A stretch of 64,000 nt of DNA from Nocardia aurea (GTDB lineage: Bacteria; Actinomycetota; Actinomycetes; Mycobacteriales; Mycobacteriaceae). Below the pieces are notes generated by a model. The model had not been told where the DNA came from and did not search any database. It saw only the letters and a list, made by a program, of their open reading frames with translations. The translations under genes were made by a program, and so were the position numbers. The DNA is taken from NCBI RefSeq assembly GCF_003123685.1, contig NZ_QCYJ01000144.1, positions 1 to 64,000 of the forward strand. Direction: 5' to 3'. Below are positions 24,668 to 34,241 of this stretch, piece by piece (within the stretch, counting starts at the first letter, position 1; each line of letters starts with the position of its first letter).

Positions 24668-24681
24668 TAGAACGCGTTACA
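24668..24681. promoter_or_regulatory. KstR-type operator box
   Basis: TAGAACGCGTTACA matches the KstR pattern TNNAACNNGTTNNA at every fixed position and is extended by ACT/AGT flanks. It lies 70 bp upstream of the phosphotransferase gene and suggests control by cholesterol-responsive KstR or a relative. The kstR gene itself is not in the window. Confidence 0.5.
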
Positions 24682-24751
24682 GTCCGTATCCCGGGCAGTT
24701 CCGCGTGCGGTTGCCCGTCCGGACGCGCAGGCGCGACACAGGAGGACCTCG

Positions 24752-25882
24752 ATGGCCGACGATCCAGATCCCACCGAGCGGACCCGATTGACCGTCAGCG
24801 AGCGCGATCTCGACCATCTCGCCGCCGATCTGTCCCGCTGGCTCGGTGACCGGGTCGGCGCCGACGGCCCGCCGACGATCTCGGAGCTGGCGCGGCCGCA
24901 GGCGGGCGGCATGTCGAGCACATCGATCCTGTTCGAAGCCGAATGGAGTGTCGGCGGGCGCGCGGAGAGCGGCTCGTTCGTCGCCCGGATGGCGCCGGAG
25001 GACGATTCCTTCCCGGTATTCGAAACCTACGATCTGGCCACCCAGTACCGCGTCATCGAAGGTGTCGCCGCCGCGACCGACGTGCCGGTTCCGGGGCTGT
25101 GCTGGCTCGAGACCGACGAGAAGGCGCTCGGCTCCACGTTTTTCGTGATGAGGCGGGTCGACGGGCGGGTGCCCTCGGACAATCCGCCCTACGTCTTCGT
25201 CGGCTGGCTGCTCGACGCGCGGGCCGAGGAGCGCGACCGGCTCACCGGCGACACCCTCGAGATCTTCGCGAAGATCCACGCCATCGCCGATCCCGCGACC
25301 CGGTTCCCGATGCTCGACGGGCCGGGACAGGCGCTGCGCAGGCATGTCGACGCCCAGAAAGCCTGGTACCGCTGGGCATTGGCCGATGACGGCTACGCGA
25401 TACCGCTCATCGAACGCGGCTTCGCCTGGCTCGAACAGCACTGGCCCGCCGATCCCGGGCCCGACGTTCTGAGCTGGGGCGATGCCAGGCCCGGCAATAT
25501 CATCTATCGGGAATTCGAGCCGGTCGCGGTACTGGACTGGGAGATGGCGGCGCTGGGGCCGCGCGAACTCGACGTGGCGTGGGTGATCTTCATCCACCGC
25601 TTCTTCCAGGATCTGGCCGTCAAATTCGGCCAGCCGGGTCTGCCGGACTTCCTGCGCCGCGACGCGGTCGCCGCCGAATACGAGAAACGAAGCGGCTACC
25701 GGGTGCGCGACCTGGACTTCTATCTCGTCTACGCCGCGTTGCGGCACGCGATCGTGATGGCGCGGGTGACCCGTCGCATGATCCATTTCGGCGAGGCCAC
25801 CGTTCCCGAGGACCGCGACGACTACGTGATGCACCGCGCGAGCCTCGAGGCGATGCTCGACGGCACCTACGAATGGGACTGA
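24752..25882 (+). CDS. Aminoglycoside-phosphotransferase-fold kinase-like protein
   Basis: 376 residues from ATG 24752 with AGGAGG upstream. APH/choline-kinase fold: GGMSSTSILFEAEW (nucleotide loop), LSWGDARPGNIIYR (catalytic loop, Asp near 245) and AVLDWEMAALGPRELDVAW (DxD metal site). FFVMRRVDGRVPSDNPPY is typical of the phosphotransferase group found beside acyl-CoA and steroid genes in mycobacteria and nocardiae. The substrate is unknown. It is paired with the next gene, 2 nt apart, under a KstR-type box. Confidence 0.8.
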   Translation: MADDPDPTERTRLTVSERDLDHLAADLSRWLGDRVGADGPPTISELARPQAGGMSSTSILFEAEWSVGGRAESGSFVARMAPEDDSFPVFETYDLATQYRVIEGVAAATDVPVPGLCWLETDEKALGSTFFVMRRVDGRVPSDNPPYVFVGWLLDARAEERDRLTGDTLEIFAKIHAIADPATRFPMLDGPGQALRRHVDAQKAWYRWALADDGYAIPLIERGFAWLEQHWPADPGPDVLSWGDARPGNIIYREFEPVAVLDWEMAALGPRELDVAWVIFIHRFFQDLAVKFGQPGLPDFLRRDAVAAEYEKRSGYRVRDLDFYLVYAALRHAIVMARVTRRMIHFGEATVPEDRDDYVMHRASLEAMLDGTYEWD

Positions 25883-25884
25883 CC

Positions 25885-26982
25885 ATGCCTTCACCCCTGG
25901 ACGAATACGCCATCCACCAGACCACGCTGCCGTTCACCCGGGTGGCCAGCAGTGACCGGAACTTCTACGACCGCAGCTACTTCAACGCCCACAATCGCGA
26001 CGGCGGCCTGTTCCTGATCACCGGATTCGGCGTCTACCCGAATCTCGGCGTGACCGACGCCTACGCGTGCGTGCGGCGCGGCGACATCCATCGCACGGTG
26101 CGTTTCTCCGACGCGCTCGGCGACCGCGATCTCGCGATGCGGGTCGGCGGCTATCGCATCGAGGTCGTCGAAGCGCTGCAACGGATCCGGGTGATCTGCG
26201 AACACGACGAACTCTCGTTCGATCTCACCTGGACCGGGTCGTTTCCCGCCGTGCAGGAACAGCCGCATCTGGTGCTCACCGGCAACCGGCCCCTCATCGA
26301 AGCCTCTCGATTCGCCCAGGTCGGCTCCTGGGCGGGCACTGTGAGTATCGAAGGTGAGGATGTCGCCGTCGACCCCGCCGTGTGGACCGGCAGCAGGGAT
26401 CGGTCGTGGGGTATCCGCCCGGTGGGCGAGCCGGAACCGCCCGGGCGCGCGGCGAGCGAACCCTCCGGCGGCTTCTGGTGGTTGTACGCGCCGTTGCGTT
26501 TCGACGATTTCGCCATCATCGTCATCGTGCAGGAGGAGCCGGACGGCACCAGAACCCTCAACGACGCGGTGCGCGTGTGGCCCGACGGCCGCACCGAACA
26601 ACTCGGCTGGCCCCGCATCTCCCTGCGCTATCGCTCCGGCACCCGCGTCCCGATCAGCGCCAGACTCGACCTCACCACCCCCGACGGCAAACCGCTCGAG
26701 GTCGAGATCACCACGGGCGTCGGTGTCCCGCTGCACGTCGGCTGCGGTTACAGCGGCGACCCCGACTGGCAGCACGGCCAGTGGAAAGGCCGCGACTGGA
26801 CCAGCACCAGCCGCTACGACCTCACCGATCCCGCCGTCGCCGCGCGCATCCCGTACGGCGTGACCGACCACGTCGCCCACGCCCGCTGCGGAGACGCCGA
26901 GGGGTGGGGGCTGTTCGAACACGGGAGTCTCGGACGTCACGATCCCACCGGCTTCGCCGATTGGACCTCGGTCGCCCCCTGA
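25885..26982 (+). CDS. Lipocalin-like protein (DUF7064/7065, CrtC-AttH-like)
   Basis: 365 residues from ATG 25885; ATG 25873, inside the preceding gene, is an alternative. Beta-rich throughout, with YFNAHNRDGGLFLITGFGVY near 25, RDRSWGIRPVG near 170 and GFWWLYAPLRFDDFAIIVIV near 190. This matches the two-domain lipocalin-like fold of hydroxyneurosporene synthase/AttH relatives. Members accompany phosphotransferase-fold genes in actinobacterial lipid and steroid loci. No catalytic role is established. Confidence 0.7.
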   Translation: MPSPLDEYAIHQTTLPFTRVASSDRNFYDRSYFNAHNRDGGLFLITGFGVYPNLGVTDAYACVRRGDIHRTVRFSDALGDRDLAMRVGGYRIEVVEALQRIRVICEHDELSFDLTWTGSFPAVQEQPHLVLTGNRPLIEASRFAQVGSWAGTVSIEGEDVAVDPAVWTGSRDRSWGIRPVGEPEPPGRAASEPSGGFWWLYAPLRFDDFAIIVIVQEEPDGTRTLNDAVRVWPDGRTEQLGWPRISLRYRSGTRVPISARLDLTTPDGKPLEVEITTGVGVPLHVGCGYSGDPDWQHGQWKGRDWTSTSRYDLTDPAVAARIPYGVTDHVAHARCGDAEGWGLFEHGSLGRHDPTGFADWTSVAP

Positions 26983-27095
26983 GGTTCTCGCGCAGGTAGG
27001 CCGGGCGCGGCTCGACCTGTCCGCCGCGAATGCCCGGTGAACCCATGGTCGCGGGCATCCCGTTCGGCCGTGCGGGACGGACCCGGACCGGGTGA

Positions 27096-27494
27096 CTACG
27101 ACGGATGCGGTGCGGTTGTGTCGAGGAAGGCGGCTGCCGCGATCACCACGCCGTTCATCACCCTTTTCGGCACGATCAACGGTCCGTCGCCGGACAGGAT
27201 CGCCGCGGCCTCCGCGACGCTCGGCGTGCCGATCGCTGCCGAGGTCCGGTCGGCGGGGTGTGGCACCTCGACGCGGGACAGCGCGTCGGCGGTGTACACG
27301 AGTAGTGGAACAGCCAGTGTTCGGGCGACTTCGAGTAGGCCGACCTCGTCGGCGCGGCGATCGACAGTCGCCAGGCAGACGATCCGGAATTCACGACGGA
27401 GTTCGGCGAGGGCCGTGATTATCCGCACTGCCGGGACGGCGGGGCGAAGGCCGAGTCCCACCGCTACAGGTGGCAATTCACGACTCTCATCCAC
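27096..27494 (-). CDS. cobE: CobE/CbiG C-terminal-domain protein
   Basis: 132 residues. VAVGLGLRPAVPAVRIITAL, the central TVDRRADEVGLLEVARTLAV and LVPKRVMNGVVIAAA-like closing segments match the CbiG C-terminal/CobE fold of cobalamin biosynthesis. The usual VAEAAAL signature appears as SVAEAAAILSGDG. CobE's exact step is not firmly known; in the cobalt-early pathway the CbiG family opens the ring lactone. It ends the minus-strand cobB-cobO-chelatase group, 72 nt after cobB. The M. tuberculosis locus as I recall it lacks this gene. Confidence 0.65.
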   Translation of the reverse strand: MDESRELPPVAVGLGLRPAVPAVRIITALAELRREFRIVCLATVDRRADEVGLLEVARTLAVPLLVYTADALSRVEVPHPADRTSAAIGTPSVAEAAAILSGDGPLIVPKRVMNGVVIAAAAFLDTTAPHPS

Positions 27495-27566
27495 CCGGAT
27501 ACCACTGCGGCGGCGCGTGCGTCTCGCGAAGTCGTATCGTGCACGCGGCGCACATACACGGTGTCA

Positions 27567-29096
27567 TTATCGGACAGCCCCCGATACTCGGGCGACCACG
27601 CCGACGCGGGCGTACTCTGCCGCCGCGGCGACGAACCGTGCTGTCGCGGTGGGGTTTCCGGCCGGATGGGTGTGCAGGTACGAGGCGTGGACATTGCGCA
27701 CGAGCGCACCCTCGGCGACGCGTTCGCCCAGACCGCCGCGCCAACCCCACGCGGAACCGGCGGTGGCGGCCGACACCAGGCGGGTGCGGTGGAATTCGTG
27801 GCCGCGTACGCGTTCACCGGTGCGCCAGAGCGGGGAATCGGCCAGGGCCACCGCGTCGCGGTAACCGAGGGTCAGGCGGGGTCCGAATTCCGCGTCGGCG
27901 TCGACCACTCCGGCCATGGCGTGCCCGTCGAGCGAACGGGTGAGGTACAGCAGTCCGGCGCATTCGGCGTGTACGGGCAGTCCCGCCGATGCCAGTTCGC
28001 GGACCGCCGTCAGCAGCCGGGTGTTGGCCGCGAGTTGGGCGGCGTGCTCCTCCGGGAAACCACCGGGAACCACCAGACCGGCTGTGTCCGGTGGCAATTC
28101 GTCACGCAGCGGGTCGAAGACCACGACACGCGCGCCGGCGGCCGTCAGCAGTTCACGATGCTCGGCGTATCCGAAGGTGAACGCGGGACCGCCCGCCATC
28201 GCGATCACCGGCCCGCCGCGAAGCGGTGGGGAGATCGAGTCGAACGCGTCACTCGTTCCACCGGCGGCGATCGAGTCGGCCGCGGCATGTTCGGCCGTCA
28301 CCGAAGCGCCATGTGCGCCGAGAGCTATCCGCTCGCGCGCGAAGGCGCCGACTTCGGCCTCCGGATCCCACGCGGGACCGTCGACCGTACTGCGGGCCAG
28401 CCCCGCGATCGCGGCCAGATCCACATGGGCCGCGACCAGATCGGTCATGGCCGCCACCGCGATCGTCGCGGCCGAACCGTGTTCGATGGCGGGGATGAGG
28501 CCGAGATGCCGTGAGGGCACTTCCAATTCGGCCATGCGGGGCAACGAGCCGAGCACCGGCAGACCCACCCTGGTGCAGGCCGCGCGCAGCACCTGTTCGT
28601 GTCGTTCGCTGCCCACCCGGTTGAGAATCACCCCGCCGAGCCGCACGGAGGTGTCGAAGGTGGCGAAACCGTGCAGCAGCGCCGCGAGGCTCTGACTGTG
28701 GCCGCGGGCGTCCACGACGAGTACGACGGGCGCGCCGAGCAGACTCGCGACCTGCGCCGTCGAGCCCTCGGCCACCGGACCCGACTGGTTCTCGTCGATC
28801 CGGCCGTCGAACAGTCCCATGACACCTTCGACCACGGCCAGGTCGCACCCCCGCGCGCCGTGCAGGTACAGCGGCACCACCCGATGCTCGCCGACCAGTA
28901 CCGGATCGAGATTGCGACCGGGTCTGCCCGCCGCCAACCCGTGGTAGCCGGGGTCGATGTAATCCGGTCCCACCTTGAACGGCGCGACCCGATGCCCGGC
29001 CCGTCCCAACGCGCCGATCAAACCCGTCGCGAGCGTGGTCTTCCCGCTCCCGGACGCGGGTGCGGCGATCACCACCGCGGGCACGTTCGTCACCAT
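27567..29096 (-). CDS. cobB: Cobyrinic/hydrogenobyrinic acid a,c-diamide synthase
   Basis: 509 residues from ATG 29096, which overlaps the cobO stop. The N-terminal P-loop VIAAPASGSGKTTLATGLIG and VGPDYIDPGYH form the ATP-binding synthetase domain; a C-terminal class I glutamine amidotransferase has VVPGGFPEEHA and the nucleophile Cys in HAECAGLLYL. It amidates the a and c side chains using glutamine and ATP. An upstream frame to 29279 lies inside cobO and is not used. Confidence 0.92.
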   Translation of the reverse strand: MVTNVPAVVIAAPASGSGKTTLATGLIGALGRAGHRVAPFKVGPDYIDPGYHGLAAGRPGRNLDPVLVGEHRVVPLYLHGARGCDLAVVEGVMGLFDGRIDENQSGPVAEGSTAQVASLLGAPVVLVVDARGHSQSLAALLHGFATFDTSVRLGGVILNRVGSERHEQVLRAACTRVGLPVLGSLPRMAELEVPSRHLGLIPAIEHGSAATIAVAAMTDLVAAHVDLAAIAGLARSTVDGPAWDPEAEVGAFARERIALGAHGASVTAEHAAADSIAAGGTSDAFDSISPPLRGGPVIAMAGGPAFTFGYAEHRELLTAAGARVVVFDPLRDELPPDTAGLVVPGGFPEEHAAQLAANTRLLTAVRELASAGLPVHAECAGLLYLTRSLDGHAMAGVVDADAEFGPRLTLGYRDAVALADSPLWRTGERVRGHEFHRTRLVSAATAGSAWGWRGGLGERVAEGALVRNVHASYLHTHPAGNPTATARFVAAAAEYARVGVVARVSGAVR

Positions 29097-29704
29097 TCGA
29101 TTCCGCGCTGACCCTTGCGGCCCGCGTCCATCGGATGCTTGACCTTCGTCATCTCGGTGACCAGGTCCGCGACCTCGAGCAACGCGGGCGGCGCGTCGCG
29201 ACCGGTGATGACGACGTGCTGGTTGCCCGGGCGCTCCCGCAGCGTTTCGACGACGTCGTCGATGTCCACCCAGCCCCATTTGAGCGGATAGGTGAATTCG
29301 TCGAGCACGTAGAACCGGTGCTGTTCGGCTCGCAGCCGCCGGGCGATCTCCTGCCAGCCCGCCAGCGCGGCGGCGGCGTGGTCCTCGTCGCTGCCCGGTT
29401 TACGGCTCCACGACCAGCCCTCGCCCATCTTGTGCCACTCCACCGCGCCGCCCGCGCCCGTCTCCTCGTGCAGGCGACCGAGGGTGCGGAAGGCGGCTTC
29501 CTCGCCCACCTTCCACTTGGCGCTCTTGACGAATTGGAAGACAGCCACGTCGAAGCCCTGGTTCCAGGCGCGCAAGGCCATGCCGAACGCCGCCGTCGAC
29601 TTGCCCTTGCCCGGCCCGGTGTGCACGGCCAGCACCGGCTGGTAGCGGCGCTGGCGCGTGGTCAGCCCGTCTTCCGGAACCGTTTCCGGCACGCCCTTGG
29701 GCAT
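29090..29704 (-). CDS. cobO: Corrinoid adenosyltransferase
   Basis: 204 residues. The P-loop VHTGPGKGKSTAAFGMALRA (near 30), KSAKWKVGEEAAF, then the FYVLDEFTYPLKWG and HVVITGRDAPPALLEVADLV strands are diagnostic of the CobA/CobO/BtuR family. It transfers the 5'-deoxyadenosyl group of ATP to reduced corrinoids. It overlaps cobB by 7 nt and follows the chelatase gene by 59 nt on the same strand, the same order as Rv2848c-Rv2850c. Confidence 0.93.
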   Translation of the reverse strand: MPKGVPETVPEDGLTTRQRRYQPVLAVHTGPGKGKSTAAFGMALRAWNQGFDVAVFQFVKSAKWKVGEEAAFRTLGRLHEETGAGGAVEWHKMGEGWSWSRKPGSDEDHAAAALAGWQEIARRLRAEQHRFYVLDEFTYPLKWGWVDIDDVVETLRERPGNQHVVITGRDAPPALLEVADLVTEMTKVKHPMDAGRKGQRGIEW

Positions 29705-29763
29705 CGAATCTCCTCGTTCGTCGTTCGCGTCGTGCGGGTTTCGACCGAAACCCCGGTCACCGG

Positions 29764-31824
29764 TCAGGCGGCCCGTGCGGCCGGGCCCGAGCCGCGCCCG
29801 GCCCGGACGATGTCGGCGACCGAATCGCCGGTCAACTCGGCCAGGCGGACGTAGCCCGCCCGCAGGTCACGCGCCAGATCGGCGGCCAGCCCGAGACGCA
29901 CCATGCCGCGCTCGCAGTCGACGACCATCGCGGTCACCGCGTCGTCGGCCAGCAACCCGGCGGCGGCGCGGGCCCGCGGCACCGGGTCGACCCCGCCGGT
30001 CGCGCGGCCGTCGGTGAGCAGCACCAGCATCGGGCGACGTCGCGGATCGCGCACCCGCTCCCGGTGGACGACCTCGCGAGCCTTCAGCAGCCCGGCGGCC
30101 AGCGGCGTCTTGCCGCCGGTCCGCAGGCCGGACAGGCGGCGTACCGCGATATCGACCGACGAGGTCGGCGGCAGGACCAGTTCGGCTTCGGCTCCGCGCA
30201 CGGTGATCACGGCGACCTTGTCACGGCGCTGATAGGCATCGCGGAGCAGCGCGACGATCGCGCCGGTGACCGCGGAGAGCCGGTCGCGGGCCGCCATCGA
30301 CCCCGAGGCGTCGACCACGAAGACGATCACATTGCCTTCGCGCCCTTCCCGATACGCGCCGCGCAGATCCTCGGCGGCCAGCGCGAGCGGGCCGTCCACG
30401 CGGCCGCGACGGTGCTGGTGGGGGGCGGCGGCGAAGATCGTGCCGAGCAGGTGGAGTCCGGCGGAGGTGTCGGTGCTCGGTCGCACCATTCGGCCGTGCC
30501 TGGTCTCGGCGCGGGAGCGACGGCCCGGAGCGCCTTCGCCGACGCCGGGAACTTCCCAGCGGGGGGCGGCGGCGGTCGTGGATGCCGGGGCGCCCGTGCG
30601 GTTCTCGCGGGATTTCCCGCCGCGCGGACCGTCGGGGGGTGAATCGGGGTCGTCGTCGGGGTCGGGACCGGCCGAATCGTCCTCGGTCGAATTCTGTTCG
30701 CGCGAGCCGTCGGGCCCGTCGTCGGATCCCGCATCGTCGGCGGCGGAATCCGCACGCGGCGCGGTGTCGTCCCGGGTGTCGCGCGGTCCGGAATCCTCGG
30801 CCTGCTCTTCGTCGGCCCGATCGACCTCGGCGGCGGCGTCGCGCATCGCGTCGTCCAGCTGGTCCTCGCTGATACCGGGCTCGTCGAAGGGATCGCGGCG
30901 ACGACGATGCGGCAACGCGAGTTCCGCGGCGACCCGGACGTCCTCCTCGGTCACCGCGTCACCGCCGCGCCAAGCGGCGTAGGCGGTCGCGGTGCGGGCG
31001 ACGACAAGGTCGGCGCGCATCCCGTCCACGTCGAAAGAGGCGCACAGCGCGGCGATCCGGCGCAGTTCGGTGTCGTCGAGCGCGATGCTCGCGACCCGGT
31101 CGCGGGCGGTCAGGATGCGGTCGGCGACCGCGCGATCGGCACCGGCGTAGCGGGCCGCGAACCCGGTCGGGTCCGCCTCGTAGTCGAGTCTGCGGCGCAC
31201 CACGGCCATCCGGGTGTCCACATCGCGGGAGGCGACCACGTCGACGGTCAGGCCGAAACGGTCGAGCAGCTGCGGACGCAGTTCGCCCTCTTCCGGATTC
31301 ATGGTGCCGACCAGGACGAAACGCGCCGGATGCGAATGCGAGACGCCGTCGCGTTCGATATGCACCCGCCCCATCGCCGCGGCGTCGAGCAGCACGTCGA
31401 CCAGGTGGTCGTGCAGCAGGTTGACCTCGTCGACGTACAGCACCCCGTGATGGGCGGCCGCGAGCAGCCCCGGACGGAAGGCCTGTTCGCCGTCGCGCAG
31501 CACCCGTTCCAGATCCAGTGATCCGACCACCCGGTCCTCGGTCGCGCCGACGGGAAGTTCCACCAGGCGCGCGGGCCGCGCACCCGTCTCGTCCACGACC
31601 GGCGGGAGCAGTTGCGCCAGCGCGCGAACCACGGTCGACTTCGCGGTGCCCTTCTCGCCGCGCACGAGCACACCGCCGATTCCCGGGTGCACCGCGCACA
31701 GGATCAACGCCAGTTGCAGCTGTTCCTGCCCGACCACCGCCGAGAACGGGAACCCGGCCTCGAGGTCCGCGCGCGACCCGGCAGAGTGGGACGGTGGTGC
31801 GATTTCGACGTGGGACACGGACAT
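29764..31824 (-). CDS. Magnesium/cobalt-chelatase-like AAA+ and VWA fusion
   Basis: 686 residues from ATG 31824. The N-terminal AAA+ ChlI/BchI-like domain has Walker A GEKGTAKST (about 50) and Walker B LYVDEVNLL. An acidic, low-complexity linker (about 350-450, rich in Asp, Glu and Ser) joins a C-terminal von Willebrand A domain with an intact MIDAS, VVDASGSMAARDR (about 520). This combines BchI- and BchD-like subunits. In actinobacteria it neighbours cobalamin genes and probably works with the large CobN subunit in cobalt insertion; cobN is not in this window. Confidence 0.88.
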   Translation of the reverse strand: MSVSHVEIAPPSHSAGSRADLEAGFPFSAVVGQEQLQLALILCAVHPGIGGVLVRGEKGTAKSTVVRALAQLLPPVVDETGARPARLVELPVGATEDRVVGSLDLERVLRDGEQAFRPGLLAAAHHGVLYVDEVNLLHDHLVDVLLDAAAMGRVHIERDGVSHSHPARFVLVGTMNPEEGELRPQLLDRFGLTVDVVASRDVDTRMAVVRRRLDYEADPTGFAARYAGADRAVADRILTARDRVASIALDDTELRRIAALCASFDVDGMRADLVVARTATAYAAWRGGDAVTEEDVRVAAELALPHRRRRDPFDEPGISEDQLDDAMRDAAAEVDRADEEQAEDSGPRDTRDDTAPRADSAADDAGSDDGPDGSREQNSTEDDSAGPDPDDDPDSPPDGPRGGKSRENRTGAPASTTAAAPRWEVPGVGEGAPGRRSRAETRHGRMVRPSTDTSAGLHLLGTIFAAAPHQHRRGRVDGPLALAAEDLRGAYREGREGNVIVFVVDASGSMAARDRLSAVTGAIVALLRDAYQRRDKVAVITVRGAEAELVLPPTSSVDIAVRRLSGLRTGGKTPLAAGLLKAREVVHRERVRDPRRRPMLVLLTDGRATGGVDPVPRARAAAGLLADDAVTAMVVDCERGMVRLGLAADLARDLRAGYVRLAELTGDSVADIVRAGRGSGPAARAA

Positions 31825-31970
31825 ACCCCTCACACTATTCGCGGGCGTGCGCCCGGCCGTCGGCACCCCGTCCGTGCCGGAGTCCGCCCGACGCGGGGCC
31901 GCGAGCCGACGTGGGCCCGAACACACGCGCCCGCCCCGGAGTCGGGACGGGCGCGCGCGACACCGGAGGA

Positions 31971-32420
31971 CTATCCCCTGCGCATGGGCAGGTGGGTGAT
32001 GCCGTCGTCGTCGAATTCCGCACCGTCGGGCTTGAACCCGAATTTGGCGTACATGTCCACGAGGTAGGTCTGCGCGTTGAGCCGTGCGGGCGCCGATCCG
32101 ACCTCGGCCAGCGCCGCCTTCAGCAGCCTGGTGGTGTAACCGTGGCCGCGCAGCGGGGCGGCGGTACAGAGGCGTCCGATACGGAAGCTCTTGACCCCGT
32201 CGTCGTGCTCTTCGAGCAGCCGCAGGGTCGAGATGACCTCACCGTCGTCCTCGAGCCAGAAGTGCCGGGTCTCCGGTTGCAGATCGAGTCCGTCCAACTC
32301 GGGGTACGCGCACTTCTGCTCGACGACGAAGACTTCGACGCGCAATTTCAACAGCTGATACAGGGTGGCGGTATCGAGATCCAGTGACCATGACCGTTTG
32401 AGAGCAACCGTTGACATCAT
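31971..32420 (-). CDS. ElaA-type GNAT acetyltransferase
   Basis: 149 residues. LYQLLKLRVEVFVVEQKCAY at the N-terminus is the ElaA signature; FRIGRLCTAAPLRGHGYTTR is the acetyl-CoA-binding motif A, and YAKFGFKPDG closes the fold. The substrate is unknown. It sits between mqo and the chelatase gene exactly as Rv2851c does in M. tuberculosis, so it is part of the conserved backbone; mqo ends 12 nt upstream of its start. Confidence 0.82.
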   Translation of the reverse strand: MMSTVALKRSWSLDLDTATLYQLLKLRVEVFVVEQKCAYPELDGLDLQPETRHFWLEDDGEVISTLRLLEEHDDGVKSFRIGRLCTAAPLRGHGYTTRLLKAALAEVGSAPARLNAQTYLVDMYAKFGFKPDGAEFDDDGITHLPMRRG

Positions 32421-32432
32421 CGCGTCTTGCTA

Positions 32433-33953
32433 TCACACCAGCGCTGTCGACGCGACCTCGGCGCGGGTGTCCGTGTCCACCGCCACATCCGTGAGATTCA
32501 GCGTCTTGGACGTCCAGTTCCAGACTTCCTGGAACAGCGCCTTGTTCTCCGACAGCTTCACGCCCAGCGACGGGATCATGGTCTCGAGTTTCGGCGTCCA
32601 CTCGCTGTACTCACGCGGGAAGCAGCGCTGGAGCACGTCGAGCATGGCGGTCACACAGGTCGACGCCCCCGGAGACGCGCCGAGCAGGCCCGCGATGGTG
32701 CCATCCTCGGCCGCGATGACGGCGGTGCCGAGTTCGAGGACACCACCGGCGCCCTTGCGCCGGATGATCTGCACGCGCTGACCGGCGGTGATGAGTTCCC
32801 AGTCGCGGCCGTCGGCGCGCGGGATGAACTCTTCCATCGTGTAGACCTTGCCCGCCTGCGATTTCAGCAGTTCGGAGACGAGGTACTTGACCAGCGACAG
32901 CTCGGTCAGGCCGACGCCGAGCATCGGGGCCAGGTTGCCCGCCCTGATCGACTTGAACAGATCACCGTTGCTGCCGTCCTTGAGGAATTTCGGCGTCCAG
33001 CCCGCGTAGGGGCCGAACAGCAGCCCGGCCTCGCCGTCGATGACGCGGGTGTCCAGGTGCGGGACCGACATCGGCGGCGCGCCGACGGCGGCCTTGCCGT
33101 ACACCTTGGCCCGGTGTCGACCGATGAGCCCGCGGTCGGTGCAGCGCAGGAACTGGCCGCTGACCGGGAAGCCGGCGAAACCCGCGATCTCCTTGATGCC
33201 CGACTTCTGCAGCAGCGGCAGCGCCCCGCCGCCCGCGCCGACGAAGACGAATTTCGCCGCGATGGTGCGGATCTTGCCGTTGCGGGTGTTGCGCACCTTC
33301 ACCAGCCAGCTGCCGTCGGCCTGCTTGGACAGGTTGCGCACTTCGTGCCCGAAGGCCAGATCCGCGCCGGTGGCGCCGAGATGGGCGAGCAGTTCCTTGG
33401 TCAGCGAGCCGAAGTCGATATCGGTGCCGGCGTCGGTCCAGTTCAGCGCGATCGGATCGGAGTAATCGCGCCCGCGCGCCATCAGCGGTAACCGCCTGCT
33501 GAACTCGTCGGGGGTGTCGATGTACTCCATCCCCTCGAACAGCGGGTGACGGGCCAGCGCCTCGTAGCGCTTGCGCAGGTACTCGACATCGGAGGCGCCG
33601 TGCACGAAGCTGACATGCGGAATCGGGTTGATGAAACCGGACGGGTCGCCGAGCACGCCGTTCTCCACCGCGTAGGCCCAGAACTGACGCGACACCTGGA
33701 AACGCTCGTTGATGTCGATGGCTTTGCTCACATCGACCGAACCGTCCGCGTTCTGCGGGCTGTAGTTGAGTTCGCACAGCGCCGAGTGACCGGTGCCCGC
33801 GTTGTTCCACGGGTCGCTACTCTCCGCGGCGGCGGCATCGAGTCGCTCGAACAGCGAGATCGACCACTCCGGCTGCAGCTGCCGAAGCAGCGCGCCGAGG
33901 GTGGCACTCATGATTCCTGCACCGATGAGGACAACATCGGTCTTCTCTGTCAT
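32433..33953 (-). CDS. mqo: Malate:quinone oxidoreductase
   Basis: 506 residues from ATG 33953; a start 15 nt upstream is possible. The FAD motif VVLIGAGIMSATLGALLRQL opens the protein. WNNAGTGHSALCELNYSP, FVHGASDVEYLRKRYEAL, FVFVGAGGGALPLLQKSGI and the C-terminal LLGASPGASTCVTAMLDVLQ are hallmark Mqo blocks. It is a peripheral membrane enzyme that oxidises malate to oxaloacetate and passes electrons to quinone in the TCA cycle. The position matches Rv2852c. Confidence 0.95.
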   Translation of the reverse strand: MTEKTDVVLIGAGIMSATLGALLRQLQPEWSISLFERLDAAAAESSDPWNNAGTGHSALCELNYSPQNADGSVDVSKAIDINERFQVSRQFWAYAVENGVLGDPSGFINPIPHVSFVHGASDVEYLRKRYEALARHPLFEGMEYIDTPDEFSRRLPLMARGRDYSDPIALNWTDAGTDIDFGSLTKELLAHLGATGADLAFGHEVRNLSKQADGSWLVKVRNTRNGKIRTIAAKFVFVGAGGGALPLLQKSGIKEIAGFAGFPVSGQFLRCTDRGLIGRHRAKVYGKAAVGAPPMSVPHLDTRVIDGEAGLLFGPYAGWTPKFLKDGSNGDLFKSIRAGNLAPMLGVGLTELSLVKYLVSELLKSQAGKVYTMEEFIPRADGRDWELITAGQRVQIIRRKGAGGVLELGTAVIAAEDGTIAGLLGASPGASTCVTAMLDVLQRCFPREYSEWTPKLETMIPSLGVKLSENKALFQEVWNWTSKTLNLTDVAVDTDTRAEVASTALV

Positions 33954-34241
33954 GGCAGCGTTCGGCACGGGTAGATCGACTTCCTTGTCACTCTGCGCAG
34001 CCCACCGGCTGGGTGGAGCTGCCTGGGCACATGCGCTATGCGGTTGTTGCCGAGCCTGGCGTCGTGGCTTCGGCTCGAATTGCTGGCGGAGAAGAGGTTA
34101 CCCGCCGTTCACCTACTGCCAATTGTGCACCTCGACACCGCGGCAACCTGCAACAAACCGGGTGAATGTGACGTAGATGCCTCCTCGGCGGTTCGGTGAT
34201 CTCACGCGCCATCGGAACAGATATCGCCTAGATTGGGACAC

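Noticed and set aside
31825..31970. Cobalamin riboswitch upstream of the chelatase-cobO-cobB group
   Set aside because: No B12-box-like conserved core was seen in this 146-bp leader on the minus strand.
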